A stretch of DNA of 64,000 bases. Origin: Candidatus Poribacteria bacterium (GTDB lineage: Bacteria; Poribacteria; WGA-4E; WGA-3G). The stretch lies in assembly GCA_012270865.1 (NCBI GenBank), contig JAAXHL010000096.1, positions 26,769 to 90,768 of the forward strand. The letters run 5' to 3'. The notes beneath the pieces were generated by a model that was given only the letters and a program-made list of their open reading frames with translations, made no database searches and was not told the DNA's origin. Position 1 is the stretch's first letter. The number at the start of each line of letters is the position of its first letter. A program made the position numbers and the translations under genes. Of the stretch, positions 54,351 to 63,011 are shown piece after piece.

Positions 54351-55565
54351 TTAGCGTGCTTTAAAATTAACGTGTAGTGCTTTTTCGATGTCTTCGCGTG
54401 GATGGACACCAAATTGCGCTTCAAAATTTTGGTCGAATGCCGCCTCTTCGGCAGGGTCTGCTTGAAGAGGGAGTTCAACCGGTTGTCGGTTCGTCTGGAT
54501 GGATCGATGTGCGGCGATCACCATTTCCTGATCGGCTCTGCCCATCTCTCCTGTCCATAAGGGTTGTGTATCCTCTCGTACGGCGCGTGCGATACCGTCA
54601 AGCATTGTCGCCAATGAGATGCCATTTTCTGCTATAGTCGTCCCCTGATAAGGATTTACCCATTCAACGGTGCCTCCTAAGGATGCTGGCAGTTCTACAA
54701 AGATACGTCGCAGTGTTTTGTCGGTATTGTATTCTCTCTGAAATTCATAAGTTTGCGCTCTTCCAGCGTTTAACGTGAGATCCTCGTCTGTGCAGACGTT
54801 GACAGTCTCGCCGCCGGTGGCACTCTGGTTTCCGTTGGTGATGATTGTGCCGCGCTCACCGCAGGTCTCGAAACCGACGAGTTTATTCCGTCCGAGGCAT
54901 CCATTCTTATTTCCGACCATTGCGATGCCGAGGCCATCGTTATCGAAATCTACGGCGTAAAACTCAAGATTTTCCCGATTGAAATCTCGTTTAGCCCGGT
55001 CAACGTAAGCGGTGACAGGCATCGTATGTCCGATGCTGCTGACGGATTTCGGGTTGGCATCCATTCGGCACCGGATTGCGGCGAGTCCGTGATAGCCGGT
55101 TGTGGAGAAGAGTCGATAACATTTGTGGATGTTCCCTATTACGCCTTCCTTGATGAGTTTGCAGACAAACTGCTCCACAGGGACAAACGGGAAGTTTTCG
55201 GATGTCTGGAGTTTCACGTTATTTTCGGCGGCATCGGCGATCATCATATCCATCAGACCGAGTGTCGGTGCGAGTCCTGTCTCCACATTGTGTGGGATAC
55301 CGCGTCGGGAGAGGTAACACGAGACGATATGATGTAGTTGGGCAGGTACGACGACATCACAGACATCTGGTGCGGTTTCATCGACCATTTTTCGGACATC
55401 GGTGTAGGCTTTAGTGCCGAGTTTCGCTGCGCCTGCCTCTGCAGATTCTGGGTGTGCGTCACACACCGCGACGACTTGAAAGGTGTCTTTTAGTGTCGCT
55501 GCGGTTGAGAGATGTGCTGCGCCGCGTCTGCCGTGGCCAATTAACGCATATTTTAGACGTGACAT
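54351..55565 (-). CDS. Gfo/Idh/MocA family oxidoreductase
   Basis: 404 residues, longer than its two neighbours. 'KYALIGHGRRGAAHLSTAATL' is a Rossmann motif and 'APDVCDVVVPAQLHHIVSCYLSRRGIPHNVETGLAPTLGLMDMMI' is the region that holds EKP in the other two; here it reads 'VETGLAPT', so the catalytic lysine is missing or moved. That makes a dehydrogenase reaction uncertain. GGAGG lies 7 bases before the ATG. It lies between a DapA-like and a Gfo gene, so likely in the same catabolic operon. Confidence 0.8.
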   Translation of the reverse strand: MSRLKYALIGHGRRGAAHLSTAATLKDTFQVVAVCDAHPESAEAGAAKLGTKAYTDVRKMVDETAPDVCDVVVPAQLHHIVSCYLSRRGIPHNVETGLAPTLGLMDMMIADAAENNVKLQTSENFPFVPVEQFVCKLIKEGVIGNIHKCYRLFSTTGYHGLAAIRCRMDANPKSVSSIGHTMPVTAYVDRAKRDFNRENLEFYAVDFDNDGLGIAMVGNKNGCLGRNKLVGFETCGERGTIITNGNQSATGGETVNVCTDEDLTLNAGRAQTYEFQREYNTDKTLRRIFVELPASLGGTVEWVNPYQGTTIAENGISLATMLDGIARAVREDTQPLWTGEMGRADQEMVIAAHRSIQTNRQPVELPLQADPAEEAAFDQNFEAQFGVHPREDIEKALHVNFKAR

Positions 55566-55614
55566 TTCAGTCCTCCAACTCCAGATCGTACCGTTGTTCT
55601 ATGTGGCTGAAGCA

Positions 55615-56562
55615 TTAGTTAACACATTGATAGCCGGTTGCTTCGAGACTTGCTCGGATTTTGTCTACTTCGGCTGTGGACAGTTGCCGGAGCGGTCGTC
55701 GCATCGTCATTGATGGGAATCTACCCATTAGCCATCGTGCGCATTTCATTCGCTGGTGTGCGTCGCTGCTGGGTTCGCCGAAGTTGTAGACAATCCGTGC
55801 GAGTGCGTCTACTTGGCTGCGCGCTTTACGTGCGCCGATGAGATCGTCATTGAGCGCAGCGTGCACGACATCGACCATCAGTTCCGGTACAAATCCCGCA
55901 AATCCGATGAGTGCGCCGTCACTGCCTTCGAGGAGCGAAGCGAGCAGGTATTCATCGTGGCAGGTCAAGACAGGGACATCTGGTGCGGCTTCTTTGAGTT
56001 GTTCGTAATCCCATCGCCAGCGCGCCATGTCGCGGGTGCCCATTTTGATACAGACGACTTGTGGGATTTTGACCATCTCCAACATCTCTTCGAGACTATA
56101 GCCTGCTTTTGTCCATGCGGGATATTGGTGGACGATGATCGGTATATCTGCGCCCTCGGCGACATCTTGAAAGAAACCGACTGCGGTTTCCGGTGTTCTG
56201 CCGAAGCGTAACCAGTGATGCGCGGGCATTAATAGGATAGCATCTGCGCCGGCTTCCTTCGCTGCGAGTGCGTCGTCAATTGCGGGGAGGCTCCCCTCTG
56301 CGCTCACACCTGAGACGACTTTGACCCGGTCACCGACGGCTTCGGCGGTAATCCGCGTTACGTGTTGTCTTTCATGGAGCCGGAGGGACATGATTTCGCC
56401 GGTGTGCCCGTTACAGACGACCCCTTTTATGTCCGGAACACTCGCGAGTTCCTGCATGTATTGGCGCAATCCATCTTCGTCAATGGATTCATCTTCATGA
56501 AACGGGCAGAGCGTTGCGGGAAATACACCTGCCCATGGGTGGTGTTGCCAATCGAGTTTCAT
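55615..56562 (-). CDS. DapA-family (dihydrodipicolinate synthase-like) aldolase or dehydratase
   Basis: Class I aldolase fold of 315 residues. The Schiff-base lysine is in 'VVCIKMGTRD' and the tyrosine in 'IIVHQYPAWTK'; the entry 'GVFPATLCPFHEDESIDEDGLRQYMQEL' and 'VVCNGHTGEIMSLRLHER' match sugar-acid lyase members more than DapA itself. It probably acts on a keto-acid from sugar breakdown; substrate unknown. The ATG has no visible Shine-Dalgarno but abuts 'aataaaaat' and a heptamer repeat tract. Upstream-most gene of the Gfo cluster. Confidence 0.85.
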   Translation of the reverse strand: MKLDWQHHPWAGVFPATLCPFHEDESIDEDGLRQYMQELASVPDIKGVVCNGHTGEIMSLRLHERQHVTRITAEAVGDRVKVVSGVSAEGSLPAIDDALAAKEAGADAILLMPAHHWLRFGRTPETAVGFFQDVAEGADIPIIVHQYPAWTKAGYSLEEMLEMVKIPQVVCIKMGTRDMARWRWDYEQLKEAAPDVPVLTCHDEYLLASLLEGSDGALIGFAGFVPELMVDVVHAALNDDLIGARKARSQVDALARIVYNFGEPSSDAHQRMKCARWLMGRFPSMTMRRPLRQLSTAEVDKIRASLEATGYQCVN

Positions 56563-56810
56563 ATTTTTATTGCTATCGGCTATTGGCTATTGACTATCGA
56601 AGTTCAGTAAAGAGAGGTTTATTTTTTTTAATAACCTCTTACCGACAACTGATAACTGATAACTATCTCCTGACTGTTTTTTATTTAGAGTGGATTTCAG
56701 AATTAATGAAACACTCCACAGTGGGCGAGGGAACCTTTAGGGAAACACCCAAGCAAAAACCCCTACGAGGGTGGTCTCCGCAATCACTGAAATGTCTCTT
56801 TAATTATTGA
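56563..56810. repeat. Heptamer tracts and dispersed repeats in the dapA-ccmE gap
   Basis: A 'ggctatt/gctatcg' heptamer tract at 56570-56599 abuts the dapA-like start, a second heptamer run ('actgata' units) lies at 56644-56666, and the 'gaaacacccaagcaaaaacccctacg' dispersed repeat is at 56742-56767. No gene in this 375-base gap. Confidence 0.6.
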
Positions 56811-56856
56811 TTTTACTATACATTCGGTACGATTTTCTGATTTAATTCTATTTTAA

Positions 56857-56886
56857 CTTGATTTTGCAAGTAAAATCAAGTATTAT
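56857..56886 (+). promoter_or_regulatory. Promoter and inverted repeat of the ccm operon
   Basis: TTGATT (56858-56863), 17 bases, TATTAT (56881-56886). It overlaps a perfect 9-bp inverted repeat, CTTGATTTT/AAAATCAAG with a 6-base loop (56857-56880), in the right place for a repressor to cover the -35 and spacer. Confidence 0.5.
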
Positions 56887-56964
56887 TTTAAATAGGAGAA
56901 TTCAGTCTGCTGGTACGGTTAAAAATCATGCCTACGGATGCGTATTTCAATGGAGGATGTGCAA

Positions 56965-57414
56965 GTGAAAAAACAGAACAGGTTCAAAATCGTCGCTGCG
57001 AGTGTCATGTTGCTGGGCGGTATGGTGTTTTTGGTTGTCGCGATGACGCGAAGTACGAGTATGCGGTATTTTACGCCAGCCTCGCTTGTGACAGATGGCA
57101 GCAGTGTAGATAAGCAACAGATCCAAGTTGATGGTCTCATCGCAGAGGGGAGTTCAAAATGGGATGCTGCTAATTTCGTGCTAACGTTTGCTATCCGCGA
57201 CCGCGAGACCGATGCGACGGTCAATGTGATCTATAAAGATCAGCTTAAACCGGATAATTTTACGGATGGCGGTAGCGTTTTCGTTGAAGGCGAGTACGAT
57301 GCATCGCAGAACCTTGTTGTGGCGACGAAACTCATGACGAAGTGTGCCTCGAAATACGATGGTGCAGAGAGTGCTGTGCCGACAGATGAGACTTCTTATA
57401 ACTCTTCAGAGTGA
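56965..57414 (+). CDS. ccmE: Cytochrome c maturation protein CcmE, CxxxY type
   Basis: Periplasmic haem chaperone, membrane-anchored, about 149 residues from GTG 56965 with GGAGG 8 bases before it; the track's 56938 is nine codons earlier. One anchor helix ('FKIVAASVMLLGGMVFLVVAM') is followed by the OB-fold domain ('MRYFTPASLVTDGSSVDKQQIQVDGLIAEGS', 'VNVIYKDQLKPDNFTDGGSVFVEGEYDASQNLVVATKL'). Where most CcmE have a histidine in HxxxY for covalent haem binding, this one has 'KCASKY' (C136 by the track's numbering, Y140). Cysteine-type CcmE is known from some deltaproteobacteria and archaea. Confidence 0.92.
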   Translation: MKKQNRFKIVAASVMLLGGMVFLVVAMTRSTSMRYFTPASLVTDGSSVDKQQIQVDGLIAEGSSKWDAANFVLTFAIRDRETDATVNVIYKDQLKPDNFTDGGSVFVEGEYDASQNLVVATKLMTKCASKYDGAESAVPTDETSYNSSE

Positions 57415-57476
57415 GAAGGACCAGCAACACTTAGTATTATGTTCAAAGATATCTTTTTAAGGAGGCACAGCAACGC

Positions 57477-59495
57477 ATGACTGCGGAAATCGGACAAGCC
57501 GCGATATTCCTTTCTGTGCTTTCGTGTTTGTGGGCGATTGCGTTCCTTAGCGTTGGGTTACGGATGCGAAATCCGAATGCGATCCAGAGCGGTAGGAACG
57601 CTGTTATTGCGACCTTCATTCTTATCAGTATTTCGACGGGTGCGTTGGTTTACGGTTTTCTGACAGATGACTTTTCAATGCGCTATGTTGTTGAGGTATC
57701 AAGTGCAGCGCAGCCGTTATTTTATAAGATTACTGCCCTCTGGGGTCGGATGTCCGGTTCTCTCCTTTTCTGGCTCTGGATTCTGACGGTTGTGGGTGCT
57801 ATTGTTGTTTGGCAGCGTCGCCAGCGCGACGAAGAGACGCAGGATACCTTAGCAGATCATGCCCTGATTCCTATCGTTGTTGTCCAGCTCTTCTTCACGA
57901 TTCTTGTCACAGGTTTAATTGAAGGGATTTATAACCCACTTGCTCGGTTTCCAAATGGGCAGGTAGCCGCTGACGGACAAGGTATGAATCCGCTTCTGCA
58001 GACACCCCTCATGGCGATTCATCCGCCGACCTTATATATCGGATGGATCAGTTTGACTGTGCCGTTTGCGTTTGCAGTCGGTGCGCTGACATCGGGTAGA
58101 GTCGGAAGTGAATGGATACTGCGCTCCCGGCGGTGGACGCTTTTCTCTTGGATTATTTTGACCCTCGGTATCGCGCTTGGCGGTAATTGGGCATATCGTG
58201 AACTTGGATGGGGTGGTTATTGGGCATGGGACCCCGTTGAGAACGCATCATTTATGCCGTGGCTCTTGGGTACTGCGTATCTACATTCGGTGATGATCCA
58301 AGAGAAGCGGAACATGCTTAAATTGTGGAACATCCTCCTTATTACACTTGCGTTCCAATTCACGTTATTAGGGACTTTTATTACACGTAGCGGCATTATC
58401 ACATCGGTGCATGCGTTTGCGCAATCTGATATTGGTGCGTATTTCCTGAGTTTCATTTTTGCTTCAACTGCTGGTGTTATTGGACTTATCGTTTATCGTT
58501 GGAAACGTCTTAAGAGTGCGAATCAGCTGGAATCACTTCTCTCGCGTGAGAGTGCGTTTATTCTGAACAACTGGCTTCTCGTTGGTTTAACTCTGATTAT
58601 TCTCTGGGGGACGTTGTGGCCGGTTATCTCCGAAGCAATTAACGGCGAAAAGTCCTCTGTTCCTGAAGCGTTTTTCAATAAAGTCGTTATTATTCCAGGC
58701 ATATTGCTTCTATTTTTGACGGGTGCTGGGCCGATTATCTCGTGGCGGAAAATTACGGCGAATAATTTCCGACGTTTGTTTGTGTTTCCGCTTCTGATGG
58801 GTTTAGCTGGCGGTGCTTTGACTTGGGGATTCCTTGCCTTGATTGGATATGCTTTCCCATTGTACTCGGTGCTGTGTAGTTTTGCGGCTATCTTTGTGCT
58901 TGTCGCTATTTCTGCGGAATTTTATCGAGGTGCGAAACTCCGCTCCAAACGGCAGGAGACTTCTTTTCTCAACGGTTTGAACCTTTTGATTCAGCGGAAC
59001 AAACGGCGGTATGGCGGATACATTATCCATATCGGCATCGTTATCCTTTATGTAGGGATTATGGGGTCAAAGGGTTATTTTCAGCTTGAATCGAGAAGTA
59101 TGACGCTCGGAGAATCGGTGGATGTTGGTCAATATCAACTGACAATGCGGGACTCGTTTCAGAAGGATTATGCGAACTATCGCCGAACTTCTGTTGTTTT
59201 TGATGTCGCCAAGGATGGGAAACAGATAGGTAGCATGGAACCGGCGCGTCATTTTTACTATAGGGTAGGGCAAGGCGAACCGGATACAATTGAATCTGCT
59301 ATCCGACATTTCGGGTTAAATGACCTCTATATTGCTCTCGGCAATATTCCACCGAATATCAAAACTGGCGGCGTTGTGAATGTACAGGTGTACCACAACC
59401 CTCTCGTCGGTGTTGTCTGGCTCGGGATTGCTGTGATGGTGTTGGGCGGCATCGTTGCGATAGCCGAGAAATCTGAGCGTAGTCGAGATTCTTGA
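57477..59495 (+). CDS. ccmF: Cytochrome c haem lyase CcmF
   Basis: Large inner-membrane protein that attaches haem to apocytochrome c, 672 residues with about 15 helices. The WWD-type signature is 'GWGGYWAWDPVENASFMPWLLGTAYLHS'. Others are 'FNPLLARF'-like 'YNPLARFPNGQVAADGQGMNPLLQ', 'AIHPPTLYIGW' and 'FTLLGTFITRSGIITSVHAFAQSDIG'. AAGGAGG lies 11 bases before the ATG. Two membrane helices and a periplasmic domain at the end ('QYQLTMRDSFQKDYANYRRTSVVFDVAKDG') are typical. ccmH follows after 23 bases. Confidence 0.96.
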   Translation: MTAEIGQAAIFLSVLSCLWAIAFLSVGLRMRNPNAIQSGRNAVIATFILISISTGALVYGFLTDDFSMRYVVEVSSAAQPLFYKITALWGRMSGSLLFWLWILTVVGAIVVWQRRQRDEETQDTLADHALIPIVVVQLFFTILVTGLIEGIYNPLARFPNGQVAADGQGMNPLLQTPLMAIHPPTLYIGWISLTVPFAFAVGALTSGRVGSEWILRSRRWTLFSWIILTLGIALGGNWAYRELGWGGYWAWDPVENASFMPWLLGTAYLHSVMIQEKRNMLKLWNILLITLAFQFTLLGTFITRSGIITSVHAFAQSDIGAYFLSFIFASTAGVIGLIVYRWKRLKSANQLESLLSRESAFILNNWLLVGLTLIILWGTLWPVISEAINGEKSSVPEAFFNKVVIIPGILLLFLTGAGPIISWRKITANNFRRLFVFPLLMGLAGGALTWGFLALIGYAFPLYSVLCSFAAIFVLVAISAEFYRGAKLRSKRQETSFLNGLNLLIQRNKRRYGGYIIHIGIVILYVGIMGSKGYFQLESRSMTLGESVDVGQYQLTMRDSFQKDYANYRRTSVVFDVAKDGKQIGSMEPARHFYYRVGQGEPDTIESAIRHFGLNDLYIALGNIPPNIKTGGVVNVQVYHNPLVGVVWLGIAVMVLGGIVAIAEKSERSRDS

Positions 59496-59518
59496 TACGA
59501 TAGGTGAGGGTTGGAACT

Positions 59519-60088
59519 ATGAAACCTCAAAGATTTTTGAAAAGTGCCTTGTCTAACAAAGTTGTAATCCGTAAATTTGTTTGCCTTATTCTGCTTTTGG
59601 TGGCTTGTAGTTTTATTATTATTGGTCAGGCGCAGACAGAAACGGATCCGAAGGGCATAGAAGATCCTGCATTTGCGTCCGATTTAGAGGAGCTGCTAAC
59701 GACGGTCTACTGTTACTGCGGTTGTACACGGGAAACCATCAAAGTTTGCGTGTGCAACACAGCAGTCGCAATTGAGGCCTCCTTTAAAGATGAACTCGCT
59801 AACGGTAAAAGTGTTGATCAGATTCGCACGGCGTATCTTGACAAGTATGGACCCGAGTTCTATGCGGTTATGCCAGCAGAGGGTATTAACTTACTCGCCT
59901 ATATTATGCCAGCAGTTATACTTGTCCTCATCGGTGGTGTCGTTTTCGTCGTGCTACAGCGGTCAAGCCGTTCAATGCAGGGAGCGTTAGGAACATCGGA
60001 GTCAGACGACGGATCGGAATCACAGGTTTCTGATGATACTGTGAAACAGGTTGAGGCTGAATTGGAAAGATACAAGCGGGGAAACTAA
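59519..60088 (+). CDS. ccmH: CcmH-like thiol-disulfide protein
   Basis: Cytochrome c maturation thioredox protein CcmH/CycL-like, about 189 residues from ATG 59519 (GAGG 9 bases upstream); the track start is a GTG five codons earlier. An N-terminal membrane anchor or signal ('FVCLILLLVACSFIIIGQAQ') precedes the cysteine region 'TTVYCYCGCTRETIKVCVCNTAVAIEASFKDEL', then a helical domain ('KSVDQIRTAYLDKYGPEFYAVMP') and a second helix ('LAYIMPAVILVLIGGVVFVVL'). The usual CcmH motif is 'LRCxxCxxxxxxxS'; here it reads YCYCGC with extra cysteines 'CVC', so the redox pair may differ. Confidence 0.85.
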   Translation: MKPQRFLKSALSNKVVIRKFVCLILLLVACSFIIIGQAQTETDPKGIEDPAFASDLEELLTTVYCYCGCTRETIKVCVCNTAVAIEASFKDELANGKSVDQIRTAYLDKYGPEFYAVMPAEGINLLAYIMPAVILVLIGGVVFVVLQRSSRSMQGALGTSESDDGSESQVSDDTVKQVEAELERYKRGN

Positions 60089-60149
60089 ACACGGCAAGTT
60101 TTTCGTGCGGGATAGATTGATGTCTGTGCTTTATTAAGGTGTGTTCAAT

Positions 60150-60497
60150 ATGTCTTTTCTTGTGCTTTTATGGATGATAATTCTTGGCGTTGCTCTCCTT
60201 GTGTATCTGGGTGTTCCAATTTTTTTACAAACGGGTTCGCAACCTGTGGCGACTTCAGAAGATATTATTGCGGAACGACAGCGGACACTCTCTCAAGAGC
60301 GTGAGCGTAGTTACGCTGCATTGGCGGACCTTGACGAGGATTATGAAACCGGAAAGCTTTCGGAAGCCGATTATCAAGAGTTGCGTGCTGATCTTTTGCA
60401 AGAGACAGCGCAAATTATAGTGCAGCTCGAAAGTGAATCGCAATCTGATGTAGAAGCAGAGATTGAGAGATTTAAACAGCAACAACGTGGAACATAA
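60150..60497 (+). CDS. CcmI/CycH N-terminal-like membrane protein
   Basis: About 115 residues from ATG 60150, which has AAGG 10 bases upstream. A single membrane helix ('FLVLLWMIILGVALLVYLGVPIFL') is followed by 'IIAERQRTLSQERERSYAALADLDEDYETGKLSEADYQELRADLLQETAQIIVQLES', the pattern of the CcmI N-terminal segment. TPR domains of full CcmI are missing. The next gene begins 2 bases after its stop. Its position right after ccmH supports the identification. Confidence 0.75.
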   Translation: MSFLVLLWMIILGVALLVYLGVPIFLQTGSQPVATSEDIIAERQRTLSQERERSYAALADLDEDYETGKLSEADYQELRADLLQETAQIIVQLESESQSDVEAEIERFKQQQRGT

Positions 60498-60498
60498 C

Positions 60499-61824
60499 AT
60501 GCATACGCGCAAATTTTCATTCAGTCTTTTGAGGGGCAACTCGCAATATTGCTATTTCACCGAATGGTGTATGTGCAGTTTGTTGGGAATTGCCCTGATT
60601 TTTTTCTCGCTTCCGACTGCTTCTGCCCAAACGACGAAATCTGGCAATATCATAGGTGCGGTTGTTGACAGGAAACTTGAGAAGCCGCTTGTCTCGCATC
60701 CAATAACTTTGACGATTCATGGGACCGAGGGTACTGAAACCGAGCAGGCATTGACGGATGAAACCGGCAATTATCGTTTTGAAGGTCTACCGCTTGATCC
60801 GACGGTTCATTACACTGTTTCGACTGTTTATGAAGACACGGATTATAGTGAGGCGGACGTAGTTTTGTCGACTTGGTCGCCGAATGTAACGATTGACTTC
60901 AATATCGGTGCGTTTACGGATGACACGGCACAAATTCGGATTAAGACGCATACCTTTATCGTTGGCCCACCGCCTGAAGATCACGCTCCGGATGGTGCTG
61001 TTACAATTCTTGAAGCGGTTGGCGTTGAGAACCGGAGTGACCTACCTTTTCAAATAGCACGTGGTGCGGAGACAGTCGGGTTATATTTGACGCTTCCGAA
61101 AGGGACTGAGGGGTTTCAAACGCGTTCATCCGCTGCACTCACAATGCATCCTGGCACCGATGAGGTTATCCTTAAAACGCCGCTACCGCCTGGGGAGTCG
61201 CAGTTGGGTTATGCTTATATCTTTCACGTTGAGAGAGACGAGTTGAATTTATCACGCCGTTTGGATTTTGATACGGCACAATTCGTGTTTTTTATTCCTG
61301 CTGGTATCGGTTTAGTCCCAAATGCCAAATTTTTTGGGACCCCGAGCCGCGAACAAATTCATAACGATGTTTATCTTATTTATCAGAGTAATTCGGAGCG
61401 TATTTTCGAGTCGGGTACAACGATTGATTTATCATTTAGTGTCCATAAGGGTTCGACGGGTGGACCTGTTCCGGGACAGGGTTCTAACCTCGGGCAGTTG
61501 ATTCTTATTGCTGTTACGGCGGCATTGACTGGCGGATTTTTCGTTGCGGCACTTTTCAAACTCCGTGCCGCCAACAGTAGCGCGGCATCTGATACCGATG
61601 ATACTTCAACATCACCAGAACCATCAGACGCGGGGTGGCTTCGTAAACTGAACCCCGACGATCTTGAACATGCCCGCGTCGCAAGGCTTGAATTTATTAC
61701 ACATCTTGATGATAAGTACGAGAGGCAAGAGATTTCGGAGCGCGTTTATAAACGGTTGCGCCGAGAACAGACGGAACGCCTCACCACACTCTTAGAACAA
61801 CAGAAAAGGGGAAACAATGCATAG
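60499..61824 (+). CDS. Secreted carboxypeptidase-regulatory-like protein with C-terminal membrane anchor
   Basis: About 441 residues. It starts at ATG 60499, one base after the stop of the CcmI-like gene. A signal peptide ('LLGIALIFFSLPTASAQ') is followed by a CarboxypepD_reg-like domain ('GNIIGAVVDRKLEKPLVSHPITLTIHGTEGTETEQALTDETGNYRFEGLP'), beta-rich middle, then a membrane helix ('LILIAVTAALTGGFFVAALFKL') and a cytosolic tail 'LDDKYERQEISERVYKRLRREQTERLTTLLEQQKR' reminiscent of the CcmI-like neighbour. Function unknown; its place in the ccm operon suggests a link to cytochrome biogenesis. The stop overlaps the next start. Confidence 0.65.
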   Translation: MHTRKFSFSLLRGNSQYCYFTEWCMCSLLGIALIFFSLPTASAQTTKSGNIIGAVVDRKLEKPLVSHPITLTIHGTEGTETEQALTDETGNYRFEGLPLDPTVHYTVSTVYEDTDYSEADVVLSTWSPNVTIDFNIGAFTDDTAQIRIKTHTFIVGPPPEDHAPDGAVTILEAVGVENRSDLPFQIARGAETVGLYLTLPKGTEGFQTRSSAALTMHPGTDEVILKTPLPPGESQLGYAYIFHVERDELNLSRRLDFDTAQFVFFIPAGIGLVPNAKFFGTPSREQIHNDVYLIYQSNSERIFESGTTIDLSFSVHKGSTGGPVPGQGSNLGQLILIAVTAALTGGFFVAALFKLRAANSSAASDTDDTSTSPEPSDAGWLRKLNPDDLEHARVARLEFITHLDDKYERQEISERVYKRLRREQTERLTTLLEQQKRGNNA

Positions 61825-62212
61825 CAAACACCGCATCGCTGATTTGATAATTATGTTAGGTCATGTAGATGAGAACGTTCGGGACACCGCGAAAGCAGAA
61901 TTGATTGCGATAGGTGAACCCGCGATTCCACAACTCATCGATGTCCTCACGCAAGAGTGTTGGCATATAGCCGGGTATGGTGCTGAGTTCTACACCCATA
62001 TAGAAGAGTCTGCGATTCCAGTTTATATGGAACAGATGGCGAATAACGCTTCGGAGGTTTTGGCGGAAATCGGAGAGTCCACCGTCCCGAAACTGACGGC
62101 GGAACTCACGAGAGCCGAGCGCGAGTTTTCGGAGTGGTTTTATAAGTACTTGCGTCCGGAGCAGACGGACCGTCTTATCACAATGTTGGCGTATGTTAAG
62201 AAAGGCGAATAG
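61817..62212 (+). CDS. HEAT-repeat-like protein
   Basis: 131 residues, with HEAT/PBS-lyase-type repeats: 'DTAKAELIAIGEPAIPQLIDVLTQECW' and 'NASEVLAEIGESTVPKLTAELTRAERE'. The ATG overlaps the previous stop by 8 bases. The C-terminal 'WFYKYLRPEQTDRLITMLAYVKKGE' resembles the tail of the preceding protein ('RLRREQTERLTTLLEQQKRG'), which suggests a shared domain or a duplication. Probably cytosolic; role unknown. Confidence 0.7.
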   Translation: MHSKHRIADLIIMLGHVDENVRDTAKAELIAIGEPAIPQLIDVLTQECWHIAGYGAEFYTHIEESAIPVYMEQMANNASEVLAEIGESTVPKLTAELTRAEREFSEWFYKYLRPEQTDRLITMLAYVKKGE

Positions 62213-62830
62213 ATGGACAACGAAAGCGTTATAGCCGACTTAATCTATGATTTGTCGGAGTTTGATGACGATATCCGTGAGGCTGCGCGGGAGGAATTGA
62301 TTGCTATCGGTGAACCTGCGATTCCGCAACTTGTTGAGGCACTTGCAGATAATCTTGGAGATGTGGTTGAACAAGCCACTGATGTCTTGGCAGCCATAGG
62401 TGAACCGGCGATACCTGCTCTTATTGATGAGATGGCGATCGCTGAGAGGTACTATGCCTTGGCTCTTGGTGATACGCTTAGCCGTATAGGTGAACCGGCG
62501 GTACCGGTTTTGGTTGAAGCGTTATCTGACAAACTTAATGAAGATTTTCGGGAGTATGCGATTCGCGCGCTCAATCTGATGGGGGTTGCAGCAATTCGTG
62601 CGCTGCCTGCGCTTATTGAGGCATTGACCGATCCGTCGGATGAGGTTCGGTCTTATGCTGCCTATACATTTTCTAAAATGGAGGGTGCGGCAGCGGATGC
62701 GGTGCCTGCACTTATCAAGGCACTTGACGATGAATCGGAAGAGGTCCGAAATCATGCAGTTTTTGCCTTAGGCAAGATTGGAACCTCGGAAGCGAAACAG
62801 GCACTTGAAACGTTTAACCAATCAATGTGA
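62213..62830 (+). CDS. HEAT-repeat protein
   Basis: 205 residues with at least five repeats, e.g. 'REAAREELIAIGEPAIPQLVEALADNLGDVVEQATDVLAAIGEPAIPALIDEM', then 'AIGEPAVPVLVEALSDKLNEDFREYAIRALNLMG', 'ALPALIEALTDPSDEVRSYAAYTFSKMEG' and 'AVPALIKALDDESEEVRNHAVFALGKIG'. It starts directly after the preceding gene's stop (TAGATG) with AAGG upstream, so it is the end of the ccm operon as far as seen. Protein-protein scaffold; partner unknown. Confidence 0.75.
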   Translation: MDNESVIADLIYDLSEFDDDIREAAREELIAIGEPAIPQLVEALADNLGDVVEQATDVLAAIGEPAIPALIDEMAIAERYYALALGDTLSRIGEPAVPVLVEALSDKLNEDFREYAIRALNLMGVAAIRALPALIEALTDPSDEVRSYAAYTFSKMEGAAADAVPALIKALDDESEEVRNHAVFALGKIGTSEAKQALETFNQSM

Positions 62831-62856
62831 CGAATTTGTGAAATTTTAAATAAAAC

Positions 62857-62885
62857 TTGAAAATGAACTGCGAATATGGTATAAT
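62857..62885 (+). promoter_or_regulatory. Promoter of the 2-oxoacid:ferredoxin oxidoreductase gene
   Basis: TTGAAA, 17 bases, TATAAT, about 127 bases before the ATG at 63012. This leaves a 5' leader of ~120 bases. Confidence 0.6.
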
Positions 62886-63011
62886 TAAGAAAAGTAGAAT
62901 CTGCGAATTATGAATGAAAAAATCATAGAAACCTCGTTAGAAAAGCGGGAATTACGAAAGAAAAGTAGCCTATAATTATATGGATTTGCTTACGACCCGA
63001 AAGGAGCCAAG

